DNA of 64,000 nucleotides from Oidiodendron maius Zn (taxonomy: Eukaryota > Ascomycota > Leotiomycetes > Myxotrichaceae), in NCBI GenBank assembly GCA_000827325.1, contig KN832890.1, positions 186,001 through 250,000 of the forward strand, given 5' to 3'. The notes beneath the pieces are model-generated. The model worked only from the letters and a program-made list of their open reading frames with translations, did not search any database and was not told the origin of the DNA. A program made the position numbers and the translations under genes. This document shows positions 46,815 through 57,882 of the stretch, piece after piece; the stretch's first letter is position 1; the number at the start of each line of letters is the position of its first letter.

Positions 46815-49800
46815 ATGACCGAGAAGAGGCCACTCGCATTAAGAGAGGGGGAACAGACGACCAAAAAAGCAAAATACACCTGCGCCACAGCGGAAAATGA
46901 CTCGTTAGAAGGGGAGGCCGTCGAGAGTTTGCGTGGCCAGCCTCGTTTCAGTCCTATACATGGCACTGATATCAGCCAGGACTGGCCTCTGGTCGATGTT
47001 GACTCCGCTGATACTCAAAACCCCTTTTCAATTTGTACTGGCTTCACCAACGAACATGATCAGCTTGCACACAGACGGATACCAGTGGCAGGCGGCGTCG
47101 GCGCCGCCACGCCAAATATATTACCGCAGAGCTCAGAAGGGGCAGGTGGAATCACAATAAGTGTAACTACGTCTGGTGCCGTAACGTCGAGGCCTACGAC
47201 ACCATTTTTAGCATACGATGCATGCTTTGGATTGGTACTATATGAGTGGAGATATCTATCTTGTTTCAGAATGAAGCTGACAAGCCCAGCTTTATTTGCA
47301 GGCGACAGCCTCCGACATTGCGAATGTGCCCGCGGAGTGCACCCCCGTTTCACTAAAGTTTGGGGGAAATCTGGTGCGGATATTTTTAGAAGGCGCGAAG
47401 AAGCCTATTGCCATAATAGTTTCTGACGCGCTGCCACGTCTAGTGAGGGACTTTGCGGTGACTATTACTGCGACATTGTGTGGCAAGAATATGACATCCC
47501 TTGCCACCAAAGCCGTTGAGAAGCCGAGTGCTGAAAAGATTGTGCGTGCAAGTTTCTGTTCTCTCAGGATTATCATTTATGGATTCCTCGGGCAAATGGA
47601 GGATGTCGCACACCTGCTGTCAAAGGGGGATCTATTTCTCCAACACCCCTGTATAACAGAAGTCGACAAAGAGGTAAAGTATGTGAATCCCCAGTATTTC
47701 CTTGCACCGGGGGAAGAAATGCCACCGATAGAGAAGCTCTCTATACCCACGTGCTGTTCGGGTCGTCGATCTACGCCGTCCGGCGATTCATTAGGAGAGT
47801 GTGAGAAGAACCAAATCCTCAAAATATTCGACACCGCCAGCAAGCTGACTAGGGACGTGGGGACCATCGAGCCCAGTTCAAGACTTGTTACAAAACTAAA
47901 GAGGTATTCCATATTAATAGAGGCGGAGCGATCATGTACTGACTCGATCCTGCTAGGCATCAAAAGGAGGCGCTTATTATGATGATCGAGAAAGAGGTTG
48001 GCGACTATATTCACGCACAGTTTCCAGCTATGTGGAAAGGATATATCAGTCCGAGCGGCCAAGTTCAGTATGTCCTGTCTGTATTATGTGGCTATGGACC
48101 TAGATTATTTGCTTACTCTTGGACCTTTCGTCACCAGATATCAGAACATTTTAACGGGAATGTTTGAGCCCACCCGCCCTCCGCCCTTGGCTGGCGGCAT
48201 ACTCGCGGATGTATTTTGGAGCCCGAAGTCGTGACTGTGGATCTTTAATCTGACAAAGGTTAGGAAATGGGTCTGGGAAAGACGCTCTCAAGTCTTTCGC
48301 TAGTCTGTCATTCCCTTGACAATATGGACAAGAGCCCGAATCTGAGTCAAAGTCACCCAAGAACTACGCTCGTCGTGACCCCTATGTCAAGTATGATTCC
48401 GAAATCCTTCAATAAGTGATGTTTTGAAGATATCCGGGACATTTACTGACTATTGATAGCCATTCCCGGGTGGGAGCGACAGATAAAGCTGTATGTACCT
48501 TATCACGGCTATATTTTCCTGCCTTTGGGTATGATTGCGAACGCTAATGATAGGTGCTGTTAGCCACATTGAGCCAGGGAAAGTCCGATGGACCACGTAC
48601 CATGGCCCAAAGCGCCAAGAACTCATGCATGATATTCGGTTATATGATCTCGTATTGACAACATACGATACACTAAGATCTGATGAAGTCAATGGAGGCC
48701 CTCTATTTGAACAAGAGTGGGCGAGGGTAATACTTGACGAAGGTTCTATTTACTCCAATGCCCCAGTGTTATACGTGTCATTCTCATCTATTACCAATAC
48801 TAACTGCCTGCATGCCGCTAGCTCACAAAATTAGAAATCGAACCTCAAAGAAATTTAAAGCCGCATGTGCTGTACGCGCCCAGTATCGGTGGTGTCTCAG
48901 TGGCACACCAATTCAAAACTCCCTCGACGATTTTGGTGCTCTTTTGGCCTTCATTAATGTGCCTTCTCTCCAGTCAAAAGAGGAATTTTATCGTATCGTA
49001 GTACGACCAACCAAAGAAAAGAAGGCGGGCAGACTAGAGAATCTCAGAAAGATTGTGGCCGCGACCTGCTTGCGAAGGACAAAAGTAGATTACTCCTCGG
49101 TGCTCAATTTACCACGAAAGACAGAACGAGTGGAAGAAGTCGAGATGGGCCGGAACGACAGACAACTATACGAATTTTTTAAACGATTCTCCTACTTAAC
49201 TGCGGGCCTGGATAAAACTTCTAAGAGAAAGGCCGCCAGGAATATTTTAGTTCTCATTTCCATGCTTCGGCTTATCTGTGATCACGGAGAGGCACTGCTT
49301 CCAGAATCAGCCCTCAAAGCTTGGAGAGACCAAGACGAACACTCACTTACTTGGGAGATGCTGGAGTCTAGTATTAGGCGGTGTGTCTCTTGTAACTGCG
49401 AGATTGAAGAGCTCGACGCGGTGGAATCAGCCATTGAGGAGCTGAAGTGTAGGCATGCGCTTTGCGAAGCTTGCGTTATCAAGTCGCAAAACTCTGTTGG
49501 CCGATTGCCATGCCCCAAATGCGAAACGGCACTGGCTAAATCACCGTCAGCGACGAGCGAGTCTAGTCCACCTCTATTACAGGCCGAATTGGTGATTCCA
49601 TTGAAACCGCGATATCCGCCGTCTGCCAAGATCGAGGCTCTTCTTCGAAATATAACACAGAGGCAGACGAGAGCTAAGGAGGAGAAGCAACCACTTAAAA
49701 TGTATGAGCCGAGATATAAGTCTGCAAGTGTCAATATGTATCTTACTGACTCTCATCAGGGTGATCTTTAGTTATTGGACAAAAATGCTTGACCTTATAG

Positions 49801-50397
49801 GTGCCGCTCTCGGAGAGAGAGGTTTGATATTTCAGCGCATTGATGGACAATCTTCGCTGTCCCAACGCAAAGAGGCTCTAGAAAAGTTTGGTGGCGACCC
49901 ACTGTCTAATATCATGCTGGCGAGTATCGGAGCCGGTGGAGAAGGGTATGTGAGTATCTCTCTGATTGAGTCTGTACTCACAATAAGCCTAGAATTGACC
50001 TCTCTGTCGCAAACTCGGTTCACATTGTTGAGCCTCATTGGAATCCCATGGCGGAAGCCCAAGCGATAGACCGCATTCATCGGATTGGGCAGCAGCGCGA
50101 CGTCGAGGTTGTCAGATATGTCGTAAGCAAGTCAATCGAATTGGTAGGCTCTTCCCGTGTGATGTGTGTACTATCGATGTTCAGGAATCCCGTGTTAATG
50201 TGTCCATTTCAGTACGTTCGATGGGTCCAGATAGATAAGTTGAGGTTGATTAAAGACTCTCTCTCTCCATCCGAGCAGAAGACTGAGAGTGTTAACGAAG
50301 TGCGGTGGAAGGTTAGTGACTATACACTTACTACTTTATATTTAACAGACCAAAATCTTTACACGACTCACAGAAATTACTCGAATACCTCGAATAA
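46815..50397 (+). CDS. SNF2-family helicase with RING finger (Rad5/HLTF-like)
   Basis: Twelve exons: 46815-47234, 47302-47903, 47957-48067, 48138-48210, 48264-48390, 48460-48490, 48564-48742, 48822-49701, 49760-49945, 49993-50143, 50213-50311 and 50374-50397; 960 aa. The N-terminal region carries RIFLEGAKKPIAIIVSDAL, a HIRAN-like neighbourhood typical of this group. The SNF2 ATPase core has HQKEALIMMIEKE, DEMGLGKT (402-408), TPMSTIPGWERQ, DEAHKIRN (513-520) and CLSGTPIQNSLDDFGAL. A C3HC4 RING (CVSCNC...CRHALCEACV...CPKCE, 702-748) and the C-terminal helicase half (GLIFQRIDGQ, SIGAGGEG, EPHWNPMAEAQAIDRIHRIGQ) follow. It may remodel chromatin or ubiquitylate PCNA-like clients in repair. Fungal accessory genomes often carry several such paralogues. 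Confidence 0.87.
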
Positions 50398-50486
50398 ACC
50401 AACTGCTTGAACATATCCGATAATCCACCAATATATCACAGAATGAAGAAATATATCAGAAAACGCTCTACCTTAATCTTGCGTTT

Positions 50487-50627
50487 CTTGCAGTTAGAAC
50501 AGCCATAATGAGCCTTCTTATGCCATTTGTATTGGCGTTTCGCTGGTAGTACCTCCTGACCGACAGAAGATTGCACAGACAAAAGGCAGAGAGTTGGGTG
50601 ATATCTCCTTTGCTCTCCATGTATCAT
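50487..50627 (-). pseudogene. Stranded N-terminus of a Zn2Cys6 regulator
   Basis: From the ATG at 50627 the minus strand reads into KWHKKAHYGCSNCKKRKIK and then a GTAGAG donor-like site. This is the first half of a zinc cluster, as in sterol-regulator-like proteins that often have an intron at exactly this point. Instead of a second exon, the helicase gene's 3' end follows on the opposite strand. The remainder is missing, so this is a truncated remnant. Confidence 0.4.
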
Positions 50628-52255
50628 AATCTCGTCGATAGGTTGAATTAGTTGTCTCGAAACACTAGCAAGGGCTTCAGTTAAAGATCTGAACAGCCAT
50701 TAACTGATAACAAATGTTGAGATACGTACAATCTAAACGAAGTGTGAAGATTTTCAGTAATATAAACAGGGCTTATGAGTCTCTATTACCTTTCTCGGAC
50801 AGTTGCAGCTACATGTCTTAATATAACCATCACAGCAGTAGATAGACTGAAGGGGGGAGGGGGGGCGTAAATATCGACCTACAGTGGTGATACTACTGTG
50901 ACTCAAGACACAATAAATGAAGTAAATTCAAAGCGACACCTGCTGAATGGATTGTTACCTTTTCCTCCCTGGAGATAATTAGAGAGAGAGCGGCTGTTAC
51001 ATCGATTGACCCCCCAAGTTGCTGCCTGGGAAGAAGACGACTCTTCACCAGCTCCGAAGTATTCCCGATAAGAGATCTCTCGCACGATGAGCGAAGTGAG
51101 ATAAATAATGATTTCCGCTGAAGGTTTAACGATGTGTGTAGAATTTTTATATTTAGATGTTACAATAGCTCTTGCGAATCCTACCTAGCTGGTCGGCTAG
51201 TGCCAATAATATATGCTTGGTACTTTGACGGGCACATTGGTGACGTGCGGCTCTTTTAATCGACTTTCATATCCTTACCGTGATAGACTGCATACAAATA
51301 TTAGTGGCCCTCAGCCAAAGCACGGCACAAGCTAAACTGTACAGTAGAAGTATGAGACAAATCAAAACGGGATAGATGTGCTATTCCATGGTAGAGAAGG
51401 AAGATACAACGCTCTGAAACGGGCTATTTTAGCTGTCAGGTGATGATAAATCTCATTTGCCATCACATTAGTATGGGCCGTCCGCGTTTCTTTTTTGGAC
51501 TCCTTCGATGTAAGGGGCATGGCTGGCTTCTGCCACGGACGTCCCGCAGCCGATTCGGTCAACAGATCAGCCCCGAAAGCGGTTCCTCGGCAAGCCCCAG
51601 TGACACAAAGGCTTGGCCAGGCCGACCTAAATGTCATATTGTGCCTTGAGTGGATTCACAGGGTCAAATGCAAGAAAAACAAATTCCTATGAGGTGGCAA
51701 GTTCTAGTAGACAACTATCCAATTGCACCGTAACAGCTGATCGGGGATGTATGGCGATCATTTCGCTATACCAAACTCAGCATTCACATCACCTCGATTC
51801 CCGACAGGTCATAAAGCACGGCAGAATTAATTGTAAAAATACTGCCATTTACTACATAGCTTCCCATACCGTCATTTACACGTAGGTATGTATTATTCCT
51901 CGTCACACGATCTGTCCTATGAGCTTTCTGCTGTTCAGTGGTGGCCAGACTTGCCGGGTGCTTACATTGGCTGATTTTCCTTTTGCACGATATGCATAAA
52001 CACGGGAGGATCCCTTTCTCCGGACCCAGAGACCAGACCTGAAGTATTTCACCTCTTCATCATCCTTCCTCCGTCCCTGCTTCTCTCATACATATTGTAA
52101 ACTTCAAGCCTCATCTGTAAGACGTACCAGCCTCATCGTCGTTCAGAGCTAATATATGGATCAGGTCAGAATATAGTTGCTTGTATACTGCTTGGGCAAC
52201 AACTCTTTATACGTACCTTATAATCACGTCAGAAACACCAGTTGAAGATCACATC
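50628..52255. other. Intergenic, no gene seen
   Basis: About 1.6 kb without a supported gene. It includes a G-run at about 50852-50866 and a GC-richer patch at 51480-51620 with overlapping frames on both strands that encode nothing recognisable. The final part is the promoter of the secreted cysteine-rich protein. Confidence 0.45.
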
Positions 52256-52582
52256 ATGTCTGAAGTGCATAGAATGATCAGCATCCTTCTCCTGATGCTA
52301 TTCTTCAGCAGCCAAACCCTCGCACAGTGTGGCGGAACCTCGGGTTACTGTTGTTTGTCACAGTGCAACGGTCAGTGCGTCAACGCAATTGGAGAGGAAA
52401 TGTGTCGTGCCTGTGCCGACAATTGCGATTTCACTGTATGCACCTGTGGCTGCGATGATAGTGGACTTCACTGCAGTGGCGAGGCAAGCAGCGGAGCGGG
52501 AAAGCGCTGTGACTTGCCAGAGATGCAAGCAATCGTGCCTGGAATAGGACTGAGTTTGTATGGACTATGGTTGGCACATTGA
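52256..52582 (+). CDS. Secreted cysteine-rich protein, possibly GPI-anchored
   Basis: Single exon, 108 aa from the ATG at 52256; a second ATG at 52274 would give a tighter signal peptide. The leader MISILLLMLFFSSQTLA ends just before AQCGG. The mature part has 13 cysteines within about 65 residues (CGGTSGYCCLSQCNGQC, CRACADNC, CTCGCDD), a density typical of disulfide-rich toxins, effectors or cuticle proteins. The C-terminus (MQAIVPGIGLSLYGLWLAH) is hydrophobic after a small-residue SGEASSGAG stretch, which fits a GPI signal, though weakly. The odd cysteine count leaves one unpaired. No family recognised. Confidence 0.6.
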   Translation: MSEVHRMISILLLMLFFSSQTLAQCGGTSGYCCLSQCNGQCVNAIGEEMCRACADNCDFTVCTCGCDDSGLHCSGEASSGAGKRCDLPEMQAIVPGIGLSLYGLWLAH

Positions 52583-54211
52583 AAATCTTTTTTAAGGATC
52601 TAAAACTAGTATACTAGTGGTTTTTGTGTTATTCATTTAATTTAAGTCGGCTTCTGGCCATTCCTTCAGTCGAATGCTTGAAGAGACTTGGAGATGTTTG
52701 TTTCTTTTAGAATTTCTTTCCAAGTCTGCATCAATGAATAACTCCAACAATTGTTTTAGAGAATTAGGAGAGTTATAACGCTCACTATACCGACCCCCTA
52801 CGACCAACCGTTGAGCATAGTAGGGGGAAGCGCGAGGTAAAATGTTGAAAACTGGGGTTGGCGGCATTTTGTAGGCTAGAAGCTCTGCGAATTAATTGAC
52901 TAAGGCAGGTAATAGTAGGTATCTGCTCGAGGAGACGAAGAATAATTGATACACGGAGTTCCACACGGAGTCAGTCTCACTCACCTGCCAGTTTGCTGGT
53001 TAGTTTGATGGTTTGATGTTGCAAGTGCTGTTGAATAATTGCCATCTTGTGGCTTGATCACATATATGAGAGGTCTAAATATTTCCACAAGTCATGAACC
53101 GAACCAGTTCGAAGCAATAGGTAGCGTCGCTACTATTCAGATGATCCTAGCCAGCTATCTCTTTAATATGGCTAATTTACATATCCGGGGAATATAAATG
53201 CACCTTAAAGCGCCAATGTATCCGTCCCAGCGTTGCTGTCAACTGGGCCAAGATTTAAATGAAAGATTAGATCTTGAGATTAGAGGTTACTGGTACGTAG
53301 GTTGCAGTCAGGAATCAAGGTGAAACTCAGTCATATTGACTATTGAGTGATGCAGAGACAACTAAGGTAAGCAGAAAATAGGCAGGAGAACTAGAGCCTC
53401 TATACTTGATACCACGCACTCAATTGAGTCGCTAGATAGGCTCCCACGTAGTTACCTTACAGGCACCAGTGTATAGCCTAGTAGGTAACCATATCGCACG
53501 TATAGTTTGTACTTGAAGCCTTAGGACTTAATCAATAGAAAAGAGGAGTTCCTAACTCCAACTATATCCAAGCCTGACTTTTCAGAAGTCACTTACTTTA
53601 CTTTATAATAGCTTTTACTTCCGGGTGTATCCGAGATCAATTCTCAATTCTACCATATAAAATTGTATGGAAGTACCGTAGGTATAGCTACGTGAACTAT
53701 TAACCGCGGTTAAGGGCATGATTGTTGTATTTATCGTAGCTGCGGCTGAATTCCCAATGGTATCAGCTGTCTCACTAAAGATCCAAATTTGTCTTCCAGC
53801 TGAACAAATCACGAGCTCTGCTGGAGCCTTGGCGCTTGTCTTATATGGCGCCAAGACCTAAGCAGGCGCTAATGGCGCTCGGTGAAATGTCCGAAGGAGT
53901 GCATAGTCGCCCGGCCCGCAGAGTAATTCGAAACGAACACACCGTTATTGACGACATGTCTAGCTTAATTCAAATAGGGGTAGACGACGTGATGCCACTG
54001 ATTGGACTAAAATGGTATGTGGCCTTTGGGGGCCGAATGGGCTGCCTAGCCAGCCCACGAGCTTTCCCGACACCCCTCGCGCACGACCGCAAATAATTTT
54101 GTGACTTTAAGAGGTCTATGCTGTTTGTTTCTCGTATCTCCTTATTCCACTTCATTTCATCCGTCATGCCGATGCCATGTCATAACATTTTGGCATTGCG
54201 AAATTCCCATC
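52583..54211. other. Intergenic with short doubtful frames
   Basis: Frames at 52637-52867 (minus, 76 codons from ATG), 53615-53854 (minus) and 53845-54096 (plus) are open but unrecognisable. The region 53050-53600 is AT-rich with no structure seen. The last part is the promoter of the second CorA-like gene. Confidence 0.4.
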
Positions 54212-57194
54212 ATGTCGGCGACCCAGACTGAACGCGCTGAGGGCAATTCCCCCGACGTTTCCCAACCGCTCTTGTCAATCCTTGAACGCCTTATCGAAGC
54301 CCAAGTCGAGCATGCGCACGTCATAAAAAAACAAGAGCAGCACCTTGCAGCATTACGGGAACAAAGAGAAATACAATTGATACTGGACCCGAATTACATC
54401 CAGTTTCAAGATAGTCGGAGGAGGAAAAGTGAAATAGAGGAGCAATGGCATAACGAAATTCTCAGGTGGGATCCCTTGCGGGATTGGCCCCTCAATGACG
54501 ACAGAAATTTCTGCGATATCCTTTTACCAGTTTCGGCGAAACTATGGACAACTTGGCAATACCGAGCGGCGTATCCGAATGCTGCAAAATTCCTCGCGAG
54601 GGCTACAACTGCCGAGAAGTCACGGTCGATTGTCTCCTGCTCTTCGTTTTTCCAGAGTGGAGAAATAGTTGAGCGATGGAACTCTGAGGACCCTTATGTA
54701 AAAATAGCGGGCATGAGAGTTTCAATGCCAGAGAGAATGTGGGACATTGTTAAACGGCGAACAGTGATGAATAGACGAGAGAAATTTGGCCGGACTGGAG
54801 AGCGATTACCTTCCCGTCTAATATGTGTAGTAGACATATCTCCTGCCATAGCAGCAATTCTTTTGGAGTCGACACCGAAGTGAGTTATCCACAAAAAATG
54901 CTCATATGAGGTAGGTGAATGTCTCTAACACATACTAGGAGCGTTGTCTCAAATGTCTCGCCTTTCCTAGAGCGTTACCTGACCTTCACAAACTTCGGAA
55001 AGGCGTCTATGCAGAGTATTAAGAGCGAGGTACGAAACCTATACTCTCTTAGTGCTCCTTCCAGCGAATGCCAGCTTACATTTTGAGTCAGACTGTGAAC
55101 AACATTATCTTCGAGTATCACTTCGCCTTCTATTACGTGACGAAAGAATGCTTGGAAACCCATTTGGTTTGCACTGACGTTCGTAAGCTCCGGAAGTTCT
55201 CATGGTTTGGTCAGCGAGCGGAGGACGATCAATGCAGTCGCCACATCTATGAAGAACAGATGAGCTTCATGTTGATTGGACATGGCCAAGACACATACAC
55301 GAGTTATCAACTGGCCGAGAAATTCTTTAATGGTCCCAAATCTGGCGAGCTTAGGACATTTGTTAGTAGTCCCACTTGGACTCCGTCAACAATGTTTTTG
55401 TCATGGATCGCAATGGCGCTCCACCATGTTGGAATCCGGTGGCAGGATGCGATATCCGCCGTGGATGATCAGATAGCCTCTGCAGAAGCTGTTGTCTTTC
55501 ACGAAATGAATAACTTTGGTATGAATTGCTATATTACATTTGAAGAACAACTTGCTGACCAATAATGTGAATAGACTTGGCGAGCGGAGCAAAGGATCTC
55601 AAAATATCAAGACTTCGTACCTACTTCTGGGCATTAGAGGCGTATAAACTGTTTGAAGAGACACTAGAAGCAACTGTCAACGCATGGGAGCAATTCAAAC
55701 GACAGTCGTTGGACAAGGTTAACGATGGCCGAAATCTGGAGGATTATTCTAAATCTGTGGAATTGATCGAGTTGGCGATAGCTCGACTTCAGGATAAAAT
55801 TGAAAGAATCCGAAAAAAGTCCGAACAAGTGATACGCCTGCGAGACGGGTTGTTCTATGTTACGTCGCTATCGGATACCAGTGTTACCATCAACCAAGGT
55901 GAAAACATCAGACTGCTGACTTATTTCACTATTCTCTTTCTGCCACTCTCCTTCTCTACTGTAAGTAATACACCTTAAACTCCATAACCTCATGTATAAG
56001 CCATTTGGCTCTGACAAGCAATTTCCGTTCTCTCTCCAGAGCATATTCGGCATGCAATCCATCCTTCCCAGTACCACATCCATGAAGACATTCATTATTG
56101 TTCTTCCGGTGGTAACAGTTTCTACAATATTAGCAGTATTCATTCTCACCGGCGCGATCCAGGATATTCAGCAAGCCGTACACAAAAGCATCCCAAATCC
56201 AGGGCAAAGGTTACGCGAATTCATGTTGGAACACTCGCGAAAGAAGCTGGGAGAGGTGCAGCTCCGCAACACAAGAGCTGCAGGAGAGCAACACGGTATC
56301 TGGGAATTTCTTACCTCTTTTGTGGAGCTCTGCTTTATCAACATTCCTGTCCAGGAAGTCAACGAAGCCGTCAATCTTTACGGATTACACAAACAGCGGC
56401 CTGCTACTAGTAATAATGTAGGTAGTACAATGTCGCAAAGGCACCTTCAGAGCACCACGACCCTTATTTCTGAACAAGGAGCTACTCCTGGAGAATTGAG
56501 GAATGCCAACACCCTCGCACGACAGGTAATAATAGCTCAGCACCAGCTAGCTGAGAAAATGAGCGCCCGTAAAGGTGTCGTCATCTTTAGGGTTCGGCAA
56601 ATACCCACTGTCCTGTTTACTGCTGTCCGCATCCTCTTGCTCTGTATCTGGGTTCCGCTGCTCCTGATCGAGTACCTGGTTCTACTGTTCTACTCTCCAT
56701 TCACGGACAAATTCGCTACCCATATGCGGCTCGACTCGCAACGCCGTATCAACAAGAGGGAGCAGATCAAGCGATTTTTCATCGGCCCATTTTTATTTCT
56801 TGGTTTCGATTTCTCTTGCCTCCACGCCTGGAGGAACCCCGCCGAACACGAACATCGGTCGCCGCTACCTACCGCCAGACCTTCTGGTCATGCACTTGGG
56901 CCCCTCCCACTCCGTGACCTTCAATTAGACCAGACAGCTATCAAGCGAACACCAACGCCTGCCGGGGAACAGCACGGACGCAGCGCACAGCGAATCAGAC
57001 AAGTCATGGCGCAACCAAACTTCCAGGCAGCTTACCAGCAGCAATATCATTCAGGCCCGAGTGCTACCACCGCTGTGCCCGCACAGCACAGTACACCCTT
57101 TAGGTCGCATAGACATTCGAATTCTAAGAGCGGCGTTCCTAGACGCGTGGGTGATAGTTCGATGGATTTGGAGCAAGAATCTGGTGGCAGATAG
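54212..57194 (+). CDS. CorA-like transporter-family protein (copy 2), large
   Basis: Exons 54212-54879, 54939-55029, 55065-55518, 55575-55960 and 56040-57194 give 917 aa. An N-terminal coiled coil (QEQHLAALREQREIQLIL) precedes a soluble domain with the fungal stretch SPFLERYLTFTNFGKASMQS. A long helical region follows (RLQDKIERIRKKSEQVIRLR), then the CorA-like pair of membrane helices: LLTYFTILFLPLSFST, SIFGMQS (534-540) and TFIIVLPVVTVSTILAVFIL. The GMN pore motif is GMQ, as in the other CorA-like gene of this window. An extra C-terminal 350 residues carry another hydrophobic hairpin (VLFTAVRILLLCIWVPLLLI) and a disordered Gln/Ser/Arg-rich tail. The intron between exons 2 and 3 is only 35 bases, so that join is the least certain. 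Function unknown; ion transport is doubtful. Confidence 0.75.
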
Positions 57195-57882
57195 CTGAGG
57201 CCGGCCTGGGGCAAGCACGAAGCACTACAGAAGCATTTGGAAGTGTCTTGAGCGCAACGATTCTAAAGTAACTGGAGTAATTATTAAAGATGACTTTATC
57301 CAAGGTTATGATAACTGTATTAGGAGTGGGCTTACCTCGCCAAATCTCCCTGGAATAAGATCGCGGAATATAGTAATTCAAAATTAATCTTCTAACTCCA
57401 GTCTTTACCTATCAAGCTACTTACTGCGTCTTTAATCTAATTGGTTTGCCTTACGAGACTGTTCGGTCGCTTGCAAAATCGGCTTCCCTTTAAGCTCTCT
57501 ATATCGGGCTTAGCAACTTGCCAAAAGAAGCTAGGCGCTCGAATTAGGTGATCCGTTGGTGATGCCTTCGAAAACAGGGAATGAAGCTAGGAACTCGTGA
57601 GAACGTTAGATTAGTATTATAATTACCTAGCAGTAGAGCCATATATGGCTTAGGGCTCTGGACGGCTCATTGGAATAAATTGAGTTGGACTGAAATTAGT
57701 TACTGTATATTCCAGACTATGGCAGGATGAGGCTGAACTTAAGCGCCAGGCTGAAACGTCGCCCGAGCTGATGAACATCGTTGGTACAACGTGATCTTGT
57801 GCAGACCTTACCTCCTTCTACCTTCATCTTCTGCACATATCCGCCTTCTACTTGTCCAACAGATATAGCACGCGATGCGGCA
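57195..57882. other. Intergenic, promoter of the SesB-NLR gene
   Basis: No gene supported. Frames on either strand at 57717-57990 are shadows of the first exon region. Confidence 0.45.

Noticed and set aside
51362-51650. Overlapping frames in a GC-richer patch on both strands
   Set aside because: No recognisable protein, no splice signals that extend them, and several frames open at once because of composition.
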